A DNA stretch of 64,000 bases from positions 792,662-856,661 of the forward strand of contig NC_000961.1 in assembly GCF_000011105.1 (NCBI RefSeq). Reading direction: 5' to 3'. The stretch comes from Pyrococcus horikoshii OT3 (GTDB lineage: Archaea > Methanobacteriota_B > Thermococci > Thermococcales > Thermococcaceae). Below, piece after piece: positions 8,262 to 17,404 of the stretch (positions within the stretch are counted from its first letter, which is position 1; every line of letters starts with the position of its first letter). The notes under the pieces are model-generated. The model saw only the letters and a list, made by a program, of their open reading frames with translations. It ran no database searches and had not been told where the DNA came from. The translations under genes were made by a program, and so were the position numbers.

Positions 8262-9149
8262 GTGACTCACTATGAGAATCTTAAAAGAAAAATGATGCTC
8301 TCTTTTTCCCTTAATTTAGGTATAACGCTAGCAGAGGTTATTGGGGGGATTATTTCTGGAAGTTTGGCTTTGCTAAGCGATTCACTTCATAACTTTAGTG
8401 ATTCTATGGGCATATTCGCAAGCTATTTTGCTATAAAAATAGGAGAAAGAAAGAAAAATGAAAAATTCACATTTGGGTATAAAAGGGCCGAAATTCTAGT
8501 TGCTTTCGCAAACTCCGCTGTACTTGTTGGTGTATCTCTTTTCCTTATTTTTGAAGCCTATAAACGGTTTAAAAGTCCCGAACCAATAAAGGGTTCTCTT
8601 ATGCTCTTCGTTGCTTTAATTGGACTCTTTGCTAACTTAGCTTCCGTTATTCTTCTACATGAGCACGCACATGAAAGCATGAACATTCGTTCTGCTTATC
8701 TGCATCTGGTGAGTGATTCCCTATCTTCCATAGCAGTAGTCCTTGGGGGCATTGCAATAACAAAGTGGAATGTTTTTTGGATTGATCCTCTCATTACCGT
8801 GTTAATTTCCCTCTACATTCTCCACGAAAGCTATGGAATCCTCAAAGAGAGCATTGAAGTGCTCATGGAAGCCGCACCTAACTTAGATTTCCAGAAGATA
8901 AAGGAAGAAATTGAAAGCATTCCAAAGGTTAGAAATGCGCACCATTTTCATGCTTGGAGGGTTGGAGAAAATGAAATTCACTTTGAATGCCACGTTGAAA
9001 CTGAGGATATGCTTCTAAGTGAAGCTCAAAAGCTTATAGATGCTATTGCAGACAAGCTCAAAAAGTTTGGAATAACCCATGTGACTATTCAACTTGAGAC
9101 AGGAAGGTGCAAAGAGAAAAGCATGATTTGCAACGAAGAGTACTCTTAA
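8262..9149 (+). CDS. Cation diffusion facilitator (CDF) metal exporter
   Basis: This 295-residue protein has six predicted membrane helices and a C-terminal cytoplasmic domain. The metal-site motifs are clear: SDSLHNFSD in helix 2 and HLVSDSLSS in helix 5, which correspond to the HxxxD pairs of zinc-type CDF exporters. A short histidine stretch (LHEHAHE) lies between helices 4 and 5, and the C-terminal domain carries NAHHFHAW, the usual CTD metal-binding segment. It should expel Zn2+ or a similar divalent ion using the proton gradient. Translation starts at a GTG seven to eight bases after the strong site GGGGGAT. It is monocistronic, and a TATA-like TTTTTTTATATT lies about 40 bases ahead of the start. 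Confidence 0.88.
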   Translation: MTHYENLKRKMMLSFSLNLGITLAEVIGGIISGSLALLSDSLHNFSDSMGIFASYFAIKIGERKKNEKFTFGYKRAEILVAFANSAVLVGVSLFLIFEAYKRFKSPEPIKGSLMLFVALIGLFANLASVILLHEHAHESMNIRSAYLHLVSDSLSSIAVVLGGIAITKWNVFWIDPLITVLISLYILHESYGILKESIEVLMEAAPNLDFQKIKEEIESIPKVRNAHHFHAWRVGENEIHFECHVETEDMLLSEAQKLIDAIADKLKKFGITHVTIQLETGRCKEKSMICNEEYS

Positions 9150-9189
9150 ACCTAAGGTTAAAAATCTCCCTTCTGTTTCCAACTTTTGG

Positions 9190-9206
9190 TTTTAGAAACC
9201 TATAAA
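9190..9206 (+). promoter_or_regulatory. Promoter of hypF
   Basis: CTATAAAGG lies about 35 bases before the hypF ATG and is framed by the inverted tetranucleotides AACC and GGTT. It is the likely TATA box. The symmetric frame could be an operator, but it is too short to claim. The RBS is GGGAGAG just ahead of the ATG. Confidence 0.5.
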
Positions 9207-9240
9207 GGTTCCAAATTCTGAAAAATATCTGGGAGAGAGA

Positions 9241-11562
9241 ATGAAAGCATATAGAATTCACGTCCAGGGAATAGTTCAAGCCGTCGGATTTAGGCCCTTC
9301 GTGTACAGAATAGCTCACGCTCATAACTTAAAAGGATTCGTAAGGAACCTGGGAGATGCGGGAGTTGAGATAGTTATAGAGGGGAATGAAGAGGATATAG
9401 AGGGTTTTCTCGTAGATTTATATAAGAAGAAGCCTCCCATTGCTAGAATTGATAAAGTTGAGAAGGAAGAGATTCCTCCCCAGGGATTTGACAGGTTCTA
9501 CATAGAGAAAAGTTCAACGGAAAAGAAGGGAGAGGGTGATTCAATTATTCCCCCAGATATAGCAATTTGTGATGATTGCCTTAAAGAGCTATTTGATCCA
9601 ACAAACAAGCGTTACATGTATCCCTTTATCGTCTGTACGAACTGTGGGCCAAGGTTCACGATAATTGAAGATCTTCCCTACGATAGGGAGAATACCGCAA
9701 TGAGAGAGTTCCCAATGTGCGAGTTCTGTAGGAGTGAGTATGAGGATCCATTGAACAGGAGGTACCATGCTGAACCAGTTGCCTGTCCTACATGTGGGCC
9801 GAGTTATAGGCTATACACCAACGATGGAAACGAGATAGTTGGGGATCCCCTGAGAAAAGCGGCAAAGCTGATAGATAAGGGATACATAGTAGCAATAAAA
9901 GGTATAGGTGGAATTCACTTAGCTTGCGATGCTACAAGGGAAGATGTTGTGGTTGAGCTTAGGAAGAGGATATTTAGGCCCCAAAAGCCCTTCGCTATTA
10001 TGGCTAAGGATTTAGAGACCATAAGAACATTTGCCTACGTTTCTCCTGAGGAAGAAGAGGAGTTGACAAGCTATAGAAGACCAATAGTGGCTTTGAAGAA
10101 GAAGGAGCCCTTCCCGCTTCCTGAAAATCTTGCCCCTGGGCTTCACACAATAGGGGTAATGCTACCCTATGCAGGAACCCACTACATCCTATTCCACTGG
10201 AGCGAGACTCCAGTTTACGTCATGACCTCTGCAAACTTTCCGGGGATGCCGATGATAAAGGATAACGAGGAAGCCTTTGAGAAGCTTAGGGATGTTGCCG
10301 ATTACCTCTTACTCCACAATAGGAGAATTCCAAATAGAGCTGACGATAGCGTCGTTCGCTTTGTAGATGGTAGGAGAGCTGTAATCAGGAGAAGCAGAGG
10401 GTTCGTTCCCCTAGGAATAGAAATACCTTTCGAATATAAGGGATTAGCGGTTGGGGCCGGGCTCATGAATGCCTTTGGCGTTTCAAAGAGTGGAAAAGTT
10501 TATCCAAGTCAATACATAGGAGATACATCGAAGATAGAAGTTTTAGAATTTATGAGGGATGCAATAAGGCACTTCTTTAAGATTCTGAGGATTGATAGCT
10601 TAGATTTGGTTGTAGCAGATTTGCATCCAAGTTACAACACAACAAAGCTGGGAATGGAGATTGCTGAGGAATTTGGGGCGGAGTTTTTACAAGTTCAGCA
10701 TCACTATGCTCACGTAGCCTCTGTAATGGCCGAGCACAACTTAGAGGAGGTAGTTGGAATAGCCTTGGATGGAGTTGGCTACGGAACCGACGGGAAAACT
10801 TGGGGTGGGGAAGTAATATACCTAGGCTATGAGGATGTTGAGAGGTTAGCCCATATAGAATACTATCCACTCCCAGGAGGGGATTTAGCGAGTTACTATC
10901 CCTTAAGAGCTTTAATTGGGATATTGAGCTTAAACCACGATTTTGAAGAAGTTGAGAAAATAATAAGGGAGTTCTGTCCAAACGCAATAAAGAGCCTAAA
11001 GTATGGAGAGACCGAGTTCAAGGTAATTCTGAGGCAACTCAGCAGTGGAATCAACGTTGCTTATGCTTCTTCAACTGGTAGGGTGCTTGATGCTTTCTCA
11101 GTGCTCTTAAACGTTTCCTACAGGAGGCACTACGAGGGGGAACCAGCAATGAAGCTTGAAAGCTTTGCATATCAAGGGAAGAACGATCTAAATCTTACTG
11201 TTCCCATTGAGGGAGAGGAAATAAAGGTTTCAGAGCTGTTCGAGGAAGTCCTTGAGCTAATGGGGAAGGTAAATCCTAGGGATATAGCTTATTCCGTTCA
11301 TTTAGCCTTGGCTAGAGCATTTGCAGAGGTTAGCGTTGAGAAGGCTAAGGAATTTGGAGTCAAAACTGTAGTGTTAGGAGGGGGAGTAGGGTACAATGAG
11401 CTGATAGTTAAGACGATAAGGAAGATAGTCGAGGGAAGGGAGCTTAGGTTCTTAACTACCTACGAAGTTCCCAGGGGGGATAATGGAATCAACGTGGGAC
11501 AAGCTTTCCTGGGAGGGTTGTACTTGGAGGGATACTTAAACAGGGAAGATTTGAGTATTTAA
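9241..11562 (+). CDS. hypF: [NiFe]-hydrogenase maturation carbamoyltransferase HypF
   Basis: This is a full-length 773-residue HypF. It has an N-terminal acylphosphatase domain (residues 1-90, VQGIVQAVGFRPFVYR) and two zinc fingers with C110-C113/C132-C135 and C160-C163/C182-C185. A YrdC-like domain follows (about 200-380, including KGIGGIHLACDA and RPQKPFAIMAKD), then a C-terminal Kae1-like domain beginning around the HHYAH motif. HypF uses carbamoyl phosphate and ATP to make the thiocarbamate on HypE that becomes the cyanide ligands of the NiFe centre. It stands alone here; no other hyp genes or hydrogenase subunits are in the window. It serves the cell's hydrogenases in trans. Confidence 0.96.
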   Translation: MKAYRIHVQGIVQAVGFRPFVYRIAHAHNLKGFVRNLGDAGVEIVIEGNEEDIEGFLVDLYKKKPPIARIDKVEKEEIPPQGFDRFYIEKSSTEKKGEGDSIIPPDIAICDDCLKELFDPTNKRYMYPFIVCTNCGPRFTIIEDLPYDRENTAMREFPMCEFCRSEYEDPLNRRYHAEPVACPTCGPSYRLYTNDGNEIVGDPLRKAAKLIDKGYIVAIKGIGGIHLACDATREDVVVELRKRIFRPQKPFAIMAKDLETIRTFAYVSPEEEEELTSYRRPIVALKKKEPFPLPENLAPGLHTIGVMLPYAGTHYILFHWSETPVYVMTSANFPGMPMIKDNEEAFEKLRDVADYLLLHNRRIPNRADDSVVRFVDGRRAVIRRSRGFVPLGIEIPFEYKGLAVGAGLMNAFGVSKSGKVYPSQYIGDTSKIEVLEFMRDAIRHFFKILRIDSLDLVVADLHPSYNTTKLGMEIAEEFGAEFLQVQHHYAHVASVMAEHNLEEVVGIALDGVGYGTDGKTWGGEVIYLGYEDVERLAHIEYYPLPGGDLASYYPLRALIGILSLNHDFEEVEKIIREFCPNAIKSLKYGETEFKVILRQLSSGINVAYASSTGRVLDAFSVLLNVSYRRHYEGEPAMKLESFAYQGKNDLNLTVPIEGEEIKVSELFEEVLELMGKVNPRDIAYSVHLALARAFAEVSVEKAKEFGVKTVVLGGGVGYNELIVKTIRKIVEGRELRFLTTYEVPRGDNGINVGQAFLGGLYLEGYLNREDLSI

Positions 11563-11590
11563 TTTGTCTTTTTACTTTCTATCTGTCTCG
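11563..11590 (+). terminator. T-rich terminator after hypF
   Basis: Several T runs (TTTGTCTTTTTACTTTC) directly follow the hypF stop codon on the coding strand. Oligo-T tracts of this kind terminate archaeal transcripts. No hairpin is evident. Confidence 0.4.
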
Positions 11591-11627
11591 AGTGTTAGTT
11601 TTGAATATGGGTATTCATAATAAAGCT

Positions 11628-12530
11628 TTAGATGATGCCATACATGGTACGTAGATCTTGGGATATATTATCCCTGTTCTTTTTAATTAGATCCACGAGC
11701 GATTCTTGAACTTCTTTTGGAACTATCTCTTTTCTCCTTTTTACGTTGGCTAGATTTGTGATTATCTCCTGGGATATGCCTAAACTATAATCAGATCCAA
11801 TTGCTGCATTTTCATCAATTTCGTATAGAGTCTTCAGTTCTCTGAAGTTTGGTTTAACTATTAACTTTCCTGCTTCATGCTTGACATCTAAATAAATTCC
11901 TGAAAGACCATAAAATGCTATATCTACCAATCCAACGTACTTTCTTTTTCCACTATGAGCTTGGGCCTCCTCAATAAACTTTATGCTTTCCAACATGTTA
12001 GACAAACCCACAATAAGAGCATCACTATGGGGACTTGTTAAGTATCCCAAAATTTCCCTTTTTACACCGGTATAGTCTTCGACTCCATAGAGGGTACACC
12101 TATAAACGAAGCGTGCAGGTGTGTCTACTAATATTCCCCCTAGGAGATATACCTTTAGTTTATTTAAGGGATCCAGATTTTTAAAATTCTCTTCCAGTAA
12201 TGAGGCGAGTTTAGTTTTTCTCACATACCAGAAATTGTCTATAATTTTTACGTCCAATAATCCAAAATTCCATAGCAGTAAGATAGTACCCCTTATTCCT
12301 GAAATCCCAATTTTAGATTTTGATTCCGTTTTAATTCTTTTGACACTTATTTTTGCATAGTTTCTCTTTATTACTTCTATTTTTGATCCTCCTGCGGTAT
12401 AGGGAGCAACTTCCATTAGGCTATCAACTAGTTTCTCAACTTCTTTAAGTCTTTTGGAGCCTTTCTTAGTTCTTAGTGATTTTAAAGATTTTAGATATGA
12501 AGCACCTTCTTTAATTCCTATTACCTTCAT
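11628..12530 (-). CDS. Unrecognised 300-residue protein divergent from an AAA+ ATPase
   Basis: I do not recognise this 300-residue protein. It has a basic N-terminal third (many K/R between residues 8 and 75), a hydrophobic patch TILLLWNFGLLDVKIID at about 85-101, and a YLLGGILVDTPARFVYR segment near 128-145 that looks like a structured core. The C-terminus is highly charged. No nuclease, HTH or P-loop motif is visible and there is no signal peptide. It diverges from the ATPase at 12633 with about 100 AT-rich bases between, and sits at the edge of the methyltransferase/helicase island. It could be a partner of that ATPase or an accessory defence protein; both are inferences from position. Confidence 0.6.
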   Translation of the reverse strand: MKVIGIKEGASYLKSLKSLRTKKGSKRLKEVEKLVDSLMEVAPYTAGGSKIEVIKRNYAKISVKRIKTESKSKIGISGIRGTILLLWNFGLLDVKIIDNFWYVRKTKLASLLEENFKNLDPLNKLKVYLLGGILVDTPARFVYRCTLYGVEDYTGVKREILGYLTSPHSDALIVGLSNMLESIKFIEEAQAHSGKRKYVGLVDIAFYGLSGIYLDVKHEAGKLIVKPNFRELKTLYEIDENAAIGSDYSLGISQEIITNLANVKRRKEIVPKEVQESLVDLIKKNRDNISQDLRTMYGII

Positions 12531-12632
12531 TAGTATCCCTCCTTTTTCTTAATTCCCATATCTATGAATTTAACTTTATCGGAAAGCATTTAAAACATGA
12601 TATAACAATAGTTGATTATGAGGTGAATTACT

Positions 12633-14078
12633 ATGATGTCTACGGAGATCTCTAATAAACAAACTTATAATATCTATCTTCCCAAGGTGGCAGAAGAATC
12701 GCCTATAGATTCCTTAGAAAAAATTGAACCTGTCGGTAGGATTAAGAATTTCATTGACATAAGTTTCAAAGGCATTAAGCGAGTCGAAAATGGTGTGTCG
12801 GGATTTTACCCAATGGCAATTTTTGGTTACTATGGAAGTGGAAAGACATTCTTTGTTAGAAAGCTATCAGAGAAAATAGTGAAAGAGCTAGAAAGAACTA
12901 TACCCCTGCACTTTTATTTAGGCCAGACGTCCTATTTTGACTTGATTAAATTTGTAGATGGTTTGATAGAAAGCATAGAGGCCTTTATTAATAGAGGGGA
13001 CAAAACAAAAGCAACAATAAGTGGATACAATCCAGAAAAATGGAAAGAGTTTCTAGAGGTTTTAAAAGCGGCTAGGGAGAAAATTTCTAATGAGGAGGCA
13101 GAAAAAAGTAATGTGGAAGCATTCATAAAATTCTTAAATGAGATTAACTATGCTGGATACTATCCCTTTATATTCTTCGATGAATTTGAAACAGTCTGGA
13201 TTGGTGGAGTCCTTCAAGATGATAGAAGCTATAGGGTTTTTGTAGACTTTTCCAGTAGATTATTTGAGATGATAAGAGGAAAAGCGTACTCTGGAGGAAT
13301 ATGTTTTGTCCTAACGAAACCAGTTAGAGAACTAATTAGAGAGGCTGCCTCCATGAATCCGAGGCTGGTAAGAGAACTTAACGAAGCTTTTGGAACAAAT
13401 CTCGTAGATTATCCAGAAATGTACCCCTTAGAGAGAGAACCAGCCAGAGAAACTTTGAATACGTTTAACATTAAATGGAGCTATGAGGATCTTGAATTAT
13501 TATCTAAAAAATACAACTTAGTAATTCATGAGGACATTTTAATGGCAATTTCAAGAGTTCTCCCAACTCCGAGAGCTGTTATAAATATTTACTATAAGCT
13601 ACTAGCAATTAACGGGGATAAAATAACTTCCCCGACGATTTTTGGAAAACTAGTGGAGGACAAACTAGACATCTTCATAAATAGAGTTATCTCAGAATTT
13701 GTTACTCCAAATTCAAAATGGCACTTAATATTCAAAACGCTAGTTGAGAATGGCATCCTCTATGTCTACTCAAGAGATTGGGAGGCAATTAAGAGAATAG
13801 CTGCCCTGCTTGAAGTTTCAGCTCCCGATGAAAAGAAGCTTATCCAAAAGGTCAAAAACTACCTCAACAAATTAAGGGATTTAGGCCTTTATGAGTATAA
13901 CAAGCCGTATTCAACTTACCTAATCTCTCCAGATGTACTAGCGTTCCTTCTAGGAATTGAAAAATTACCAGATGGAAGAGAAGCAAACGAAGATACACTA
14001 AAATTGAAAGTAAAAGCAAAGATAGAAGAAAGGAAGAAGAAAAAGCAGAAGCACAAAGAGAGTAAAGTGACATCTTAG
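12633..14078 (+). CDS. AAA+ ATPase of unknown role, Orc/STAND-like layout
   Basis: This 481-residue protein has a clear P-loop at residues 65-72 (GYYGSGKT) and a Walker B at about 180-187 (FIFFDEFE). The C-terminal third looks like a winged helix (residues about 355-445), and the tail is a highly basic K/E-rich segment. The layout resembles archaeal Orc1/Cdc6-like or STAND ATPases, but I see no convincing origin-binding signature. The start ATG follows GGTGA at good spacing. It diverges from the 300-residue orphan and converges on the helicase operon. A role in mobile-element or defence biology is inferred from the neighbourhood. I cannot name the substrate. Confidence 0.7.
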   Translation: MMSTEISNKQTYNIYLPKVAEESPIDSLEKIEPVGRIKNFIDISFKGIKRVENGVSGFYPMAIFGYYGSGKTFFVRKLSEKIVKELERTIPLHFYLGQTSYFDLIKFVDGLIESIEAFINRGDKTKATISGYNPEKWKEFLEVLKAAREKISNEEAEKSNVEAFIKFLNEINYAGYYPFIFFDEFETVWIGGVLQDDRSYRVFVDFSSRLFEMIRGKAYSGGICFVLTKPVRELIREAASMNPRLVRELNEAFGTNLVDYPEMYPLEREPARETLNTFNIKWSYEDLELLSKKYNLVIHEDILMAISRVLPTPRAVINIYYKLLAINGDKITSPTIFGKLVEDKLDIFINRVISEFVTPNSKWHLIFKTLVENGILYVYSRDWEAIKRIAALLEVSAPDEKKLIQKVKNYLNKLRDLGLYEYNKPYSTYLISPDVLAFLLGIEKLPDGREANEDTLKLKVKAKIEERKKKKQKHKESKVTS

Positions 14079-14095
14079 TTTAGTATCTTTCTTTT

Positions 14096-14156
14096 TGGGA
14101 CTCAGCGATGGGCCAGCCTCATCACCGCTCAGTCGGGGCTAATCTACATCATCGCT
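14096..14156 (-). ncRNA. Probable C/D-box sRNA (2'-O-methylation guide)
   Basis: On the minus strand this 60-base interval has all four boxes in order and spacing: C box ATGATGT (14146-14152), D' box CTGA (14129-14132), C' box GTGATGA (14119-14125) and D box CTGA (14102-14105). The two guide intervals are about 13 bases each: one ending GCCCCGA before D', the other ending CCCATCG before D. This is the canonical Pyrococcus sRNA form. The last C-box base deviates from RUGAUGA. It starts one base after the helicase stop codon, so it may be processed from the operon transcript. The target rRNA or tRNA positions cannot be identified without a search. Confidence 0.65.
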
Positions 14157-16979
14157 CTAACCTAACTTAAGTACGTGCCTAGCTTTTTTATTTACCTCAA
14201 TATCAACCTTAACTTCAACATCTTCTCCGTTCTTTACTATGAACACTTTTCTATCCTGGGAGAATGGCTTGTAGATTTTAACTATCACGGGTTCTCTAGC
14301 TATGTTGGAAACTATGTATATCCAGTACTTATCCTCATTTTTTAGAGCAAACTTATACTCCTTTTCTGTTAATTCCGCGAGAAAAAGCATTGGATAGTGA
14401 CCTTTAACCTCTATATACTTCTCTTCTCCATCTTTAAAGGCTCTTATGTCGTAGTGCTCCCTTAAAGATACATCCTCAACGTTGTATCCTCTAGTCTTTT
14501 CCAGCTCCATGACTATTTCCATGGCCTTCCTTTCACTTTCAAGGATTTTGTTCAGAGGAACAAAATTTCTCTCAAGGGCCTTAATGTACTCCTCGGTGGG
14601 TAACTCTACATTGGTAAAATCGAGTCCCAGTACTTTTACAATTTCAACAGGAACCCTCTTAATAATTTCGAATTCTCCCTCACTAACTCCTTTTATTTCA
14701 AGAACCTTCTTTATCTCAACCTTGATCCTCTTAAAAAGCCTATCCCTCTTAATGCTCAGCTTTTCGTAATCCATATACCTACCTATTATGGGGAAATAGA
14801 CCCTGTCCATGATCAGCGTCCTAACTTTATAATCGGTACCTTTGCTTACCCCTTTGACGATCTTGTACTCCTTGGTTAGTACCTCGCTAATTCTCCGGAG
14901 TATGTTAAATCCAATAAAATACCTTCCATTTTCAACCAATATTGGATATCTATAAACTTCCCTACCCTCTTCGTCGTAAAATAGAACATAGTACACATCC
15001 ATAGAACCATTGTATCCCTTGACTAAGACCTGAATTCCTTCAATTTTGCTATTCTCTCTTAAGAGTGCTCTTACCAGGCGAAATGGGTTTGGGACATTCT
15101 TCTCAACGATCCCCTTTAAAACTTCTATATCAGGGGTATCCTCCAAAATTAAACTCAGCTCTCTCTTTATACTACCCGCGGGATTTACAGGGACTGCATT
15201 TTCAACCTTCTGTTTCAATATCCTGAGGGTTCTAACTAAGGCCCCCGCATAACCCTTGAGTTGTCCCTTAATTGAAGCAAGGATGAGTTCATACTCTGAA
15301 ACTTCCTCGTTCCTTTCCTCAACGTCTTCCCTCCACAAGTTTTCGAAATCTCCTTTGAATATTGGCTTTCCAATAATAGGCCCACTTCCTATGGCCTCCT
15401 TTATGTTCATTATTTTCTTGTAGAGGTTATTTAGAACGTCTAAATCCGTTTCCGTTGCAAGAAACACTGTGTACGCGTTAGTTTCCTTTCTCTGATTGAG
15501 TCTCCATATTCTCCCTACCCTCTGCTCGAGCTTTATCGGGCTCCAGGGAGCTTCGTAGTTTATCACCACGCTAGCAACGTGCAAATTAAGACCTTCAGAT
15601 GCAACGTCTGTAGAAACTAGCAAGTCTGATCTTTCGTGAAACTTCTTAATTTCCCTCTCTATTTCCTCAGACTTCATACCCCCGTGGAGCTTTGCAATAT
15701 CATCACTTTCCAGTAAAATACCATGTCTTTCCCTTAAGATGCCAGGTAGCTTTCCAAGTATGTATTCGAGCGTATCTCTAAATTCAGTAAAAATTATTAC
15801 CTTCTCTCCCTTTCTAATGTGGTAGGCGATTATATCCGATATAACTTCAAGCTTACTATCCTTATTGCCGATTTTCTTTCCGAGCTCTAAAACCCTCTTA
15901 AGTTTTTCGAGTTGTCTTTCGTCCAGAAACCCCCTATACTCATCTATTATTTTATGTATCGCATCGTCTATCTCCTCAAACTCCTCTATTTCAAGTTCCT
16001 CATATCCCATTCTAAATATCTTTTCAACGTATTCCTCGATCCCTTTTGCCTTTTCTTTCCTACCTCTGTGAGAGCTTTCAACAATTCTTGTCAGCGTTTT
16101 TAGGGCCGCCTCATAGCTGGAGGATGCCCTCTTCCTAATTATGACTGCAAGAAGGGTTAAAGGAGAGTAATCCGCTTGATCCTTAACTAACTCGAATAGT
16201 GCTCTATTCAATTCTTCAAAGAACTTCCTCTCCTCATCGCTAACATCAACGACAATAGCCCCAAAGTGGCACTTCTTAAATACTTCTCCTTCAAGCTCAT
16301 TAACAACTTTCTTAGTTCTCCTTAGAACGAGCGTTCCCCTTGTCCTCATATAAAGCTTCTTTTCGTTTGTTGGAGATATTTCCTCAGGAAGCGTTGGGTC
16401 GAGTAGCCTAAGCCTCGCCAAGTAATCCTTGTTATTTCCCCTGTGCGGGGTTGCTGAAAGGAAGATTACGTTTAGATTCTTATTCTTCGTTAGCTCTTTG
16501 AGGAATTCATACCTTTGTGTTCCCAAGGTAGCATTGTGAACTTCATCCACTATCACTAAATCCCAATCCTGGCTGGTTATCTCTTTGGTGTACCTCTTTG
16601 CTAGGTCTATTGATATTATGAAATACTTCCTCGGCCTTCTCAGCTTCCTTTCAATTTCAATCCCCCTATCTATGATCTCTGGTGCTTCCTCTAGAATCCT
16701 CTTGACTTCTTCTCTCCACTGTTCCCTAAGAACTTTCGGAACAACTATCAAGGCCTTCTTAATCTCCCCCCTGAGATCGAGATACTTTGCTATTAAGAGG
16801 GCTTGTATTGTCTTTCCGAGGCCTATCTCATCCGCAATCATGAGCCTCACTGGCCTTATAAGCATGGCATGATAGAGGGTCTGGAACTGATGCTTGAAAG
16901 GAATAATGCCTTTATCAGAATAGGAATAAACAAAAAGGTGAGGGTTGTGAAGTATAACATCCCTAATCAACCATCTCAA
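14157..16979 (-). CDS. SNF2-type helicase with C-terminal DUF3883-like nuclease domain
   Basis: This 940-residue superfamily 2 helicase has an ATP site DEIGLGKTIQ (near residue 50), a DEVH box (IVDEVHNA), motif III SATPHRG, and motifs V/VI STDVASEGLNL and QRVGRIWRLNQ. After a long middle region the C-terminus (about 840-910) reads YDIRAF...KYIEVKGH...LTEKEYKFA...YWIYIV. This is the pattern of DUF3883, a PD-(D/E)xK-like domain often fused to or encoded beside defence helicases. It is the last protein gene of the operon with the DUF1156 methyltransferase, DUF499 ATPase and a 142-residue protein, and its start overlaps that protein's stop by four bases. I infer that it is the translocase/nuclease effector. 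Confidence 0.85.
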   Translation of the reverse strand: MRWLIRDVILHNPHLFVYSYSDKGIIPFKHQFQTLYHAMLIRPVRLMIADEIGLGKTIQALLIAKYLDLRGEIKKALIVVPKVLREQWREEVKRILEEAPEIIDRGIEIERKLRRPRKYFIISIDLAKRYTKEITSQDWDLVIVDEVHNATLGTQRYEFLKELTKNKNLNVIFLSATPHRGNNKDYLARLRLLDPTLPEEISPTNEKKLYMRTRGTLVLRRTKKVVNELEGEVFKKCHFGAIVVDVSDEERKFFEELNRALFELVKDQADYSPLTLLAVIIRKRASSSYEAALKTLTRIVESSHRGRKEKAKGIEEYVEKIFRMGYEELEIEEFEEIDDAIHKIIDEYRGFLDERQLEKLKRVLELGKKIGNKDSKLEVISDIIAYHIRKGEKVIIFTEFRDTLEYILGKLPGILRERHGILLESDDIAKLHGGMKSEEIEREIKKFHERSDLLVSTDVASEGLNLHVASVVINYEAPWSPIKLEQRVGRIWRLNQRKETNAYTVFLATETDLDVLNNLYKKIMNIKEAIGSGPIIGKPIFKGDFENLWREDVEERNEEVSEYELILASIKGQLKGYAGALVRTLRILKQKVENAVPVNPAGSIKRELSLILEDTPDIEVLKGIVEKNVPNPFRLVRALLRENSKIEGIQVLVKGYNGSMDVYYVLFYDEEGREVYRYPILVENGRYFIGFNILRRISEVLTKEYKIVKGVSKGTDYKVRTLIMDRVYFPIIGRYMDYEKLSIKRDRLFKRIKVEIKKVLEIKGVSEGEFEIIKRVPVEIVKVLGLDFTNVELPTEEYIKALERNFVPLNKILESERKAMEIVMELEKTRGYNVEDVSLREHYDIRAFKDGEEKYIEVKGHYPMLFLAELTEKEYKFALKNEDKYWIYIVSNIAREPVIVKIYKPFSQDRKVFIVKNGEDVEVKVDIEVNKKARHVLKLG

Positions 16980-17404
16980 ATCATCTCAACCTCCATGAAC
17001 CTTCTGGCGAGGAACATCAGCCTCCTCATGTTCTTGTATTTCCAGTAAACATTTCTAAACTTTGAAGCCCAGTATCGGAGCTCAATGGGCTCCATCTCGA
17101 GGACTCTCTCCTCGAGCCTCTCCCAATCCCCTGGGTTTCTAAGAACGCCCATGACTACTCCATAGATCATGGCCCTTAGGTAGGCGTAGTCATTCTCAGT
17201 TGTCATTCTTCTCTTCTTTACTTCAAACCCAAGTCCCTTGGCAAAATCGGAATATTCCGGTAGAAATACCCTGGCCTTTGCTTCCACTTTCCCTAGCGTA
17301 CCGTCCTCAAAAATTGGATAAAATTCGGCGAGCTTCTGCTCTCTATTTACCGCTAGTTGAACGGGCTTAATGTACTTCAGCTTTATTAAATACTTCATTC
17401 CCAT
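16976..17404 (-). CDS. Orphan 142-residue protein inside the methyltransferase/helicase operon
   Basis: I do not recognise this 142-residue protein. The N-terminal half is predicted beta-rich (YLIKLKYIKPVQLAVNR) and the C-terminal half is helical with many aromatic and arginine residues (RYWASKFRNVYWKYKNMRR). It overlaps the DUF499 gene by one base and the helicase gene by four, so its production is locked to theirs. Equivalent small genes (for example DUF3780) occur in related loci, but this one has no motif I can match. A structural or specificity subunit that bridges the ATPase and the helicase is a plausible guess only. Confidence 0.65.
   Translation of the reverse strand: MGMKYLIKLKYIKPVQLAVNREQKLAEFYPIFEDGTLGKVEAKARVFLPEYSDFAKGLGFEVKKRRMTTENDYAYLRAMIYGVVMGVLRNPGDWERLEERVLEMEPIELRYWASKFRNVYWKYKNMRRLMFLARRFMEVEMI

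Noticed and set aside
10577-10987. 136-codon minus-strand ORF inside hypF
   Set aside because: It is antisense to the conserved Kae1-like domain of hypF and shows no protein-like motif.
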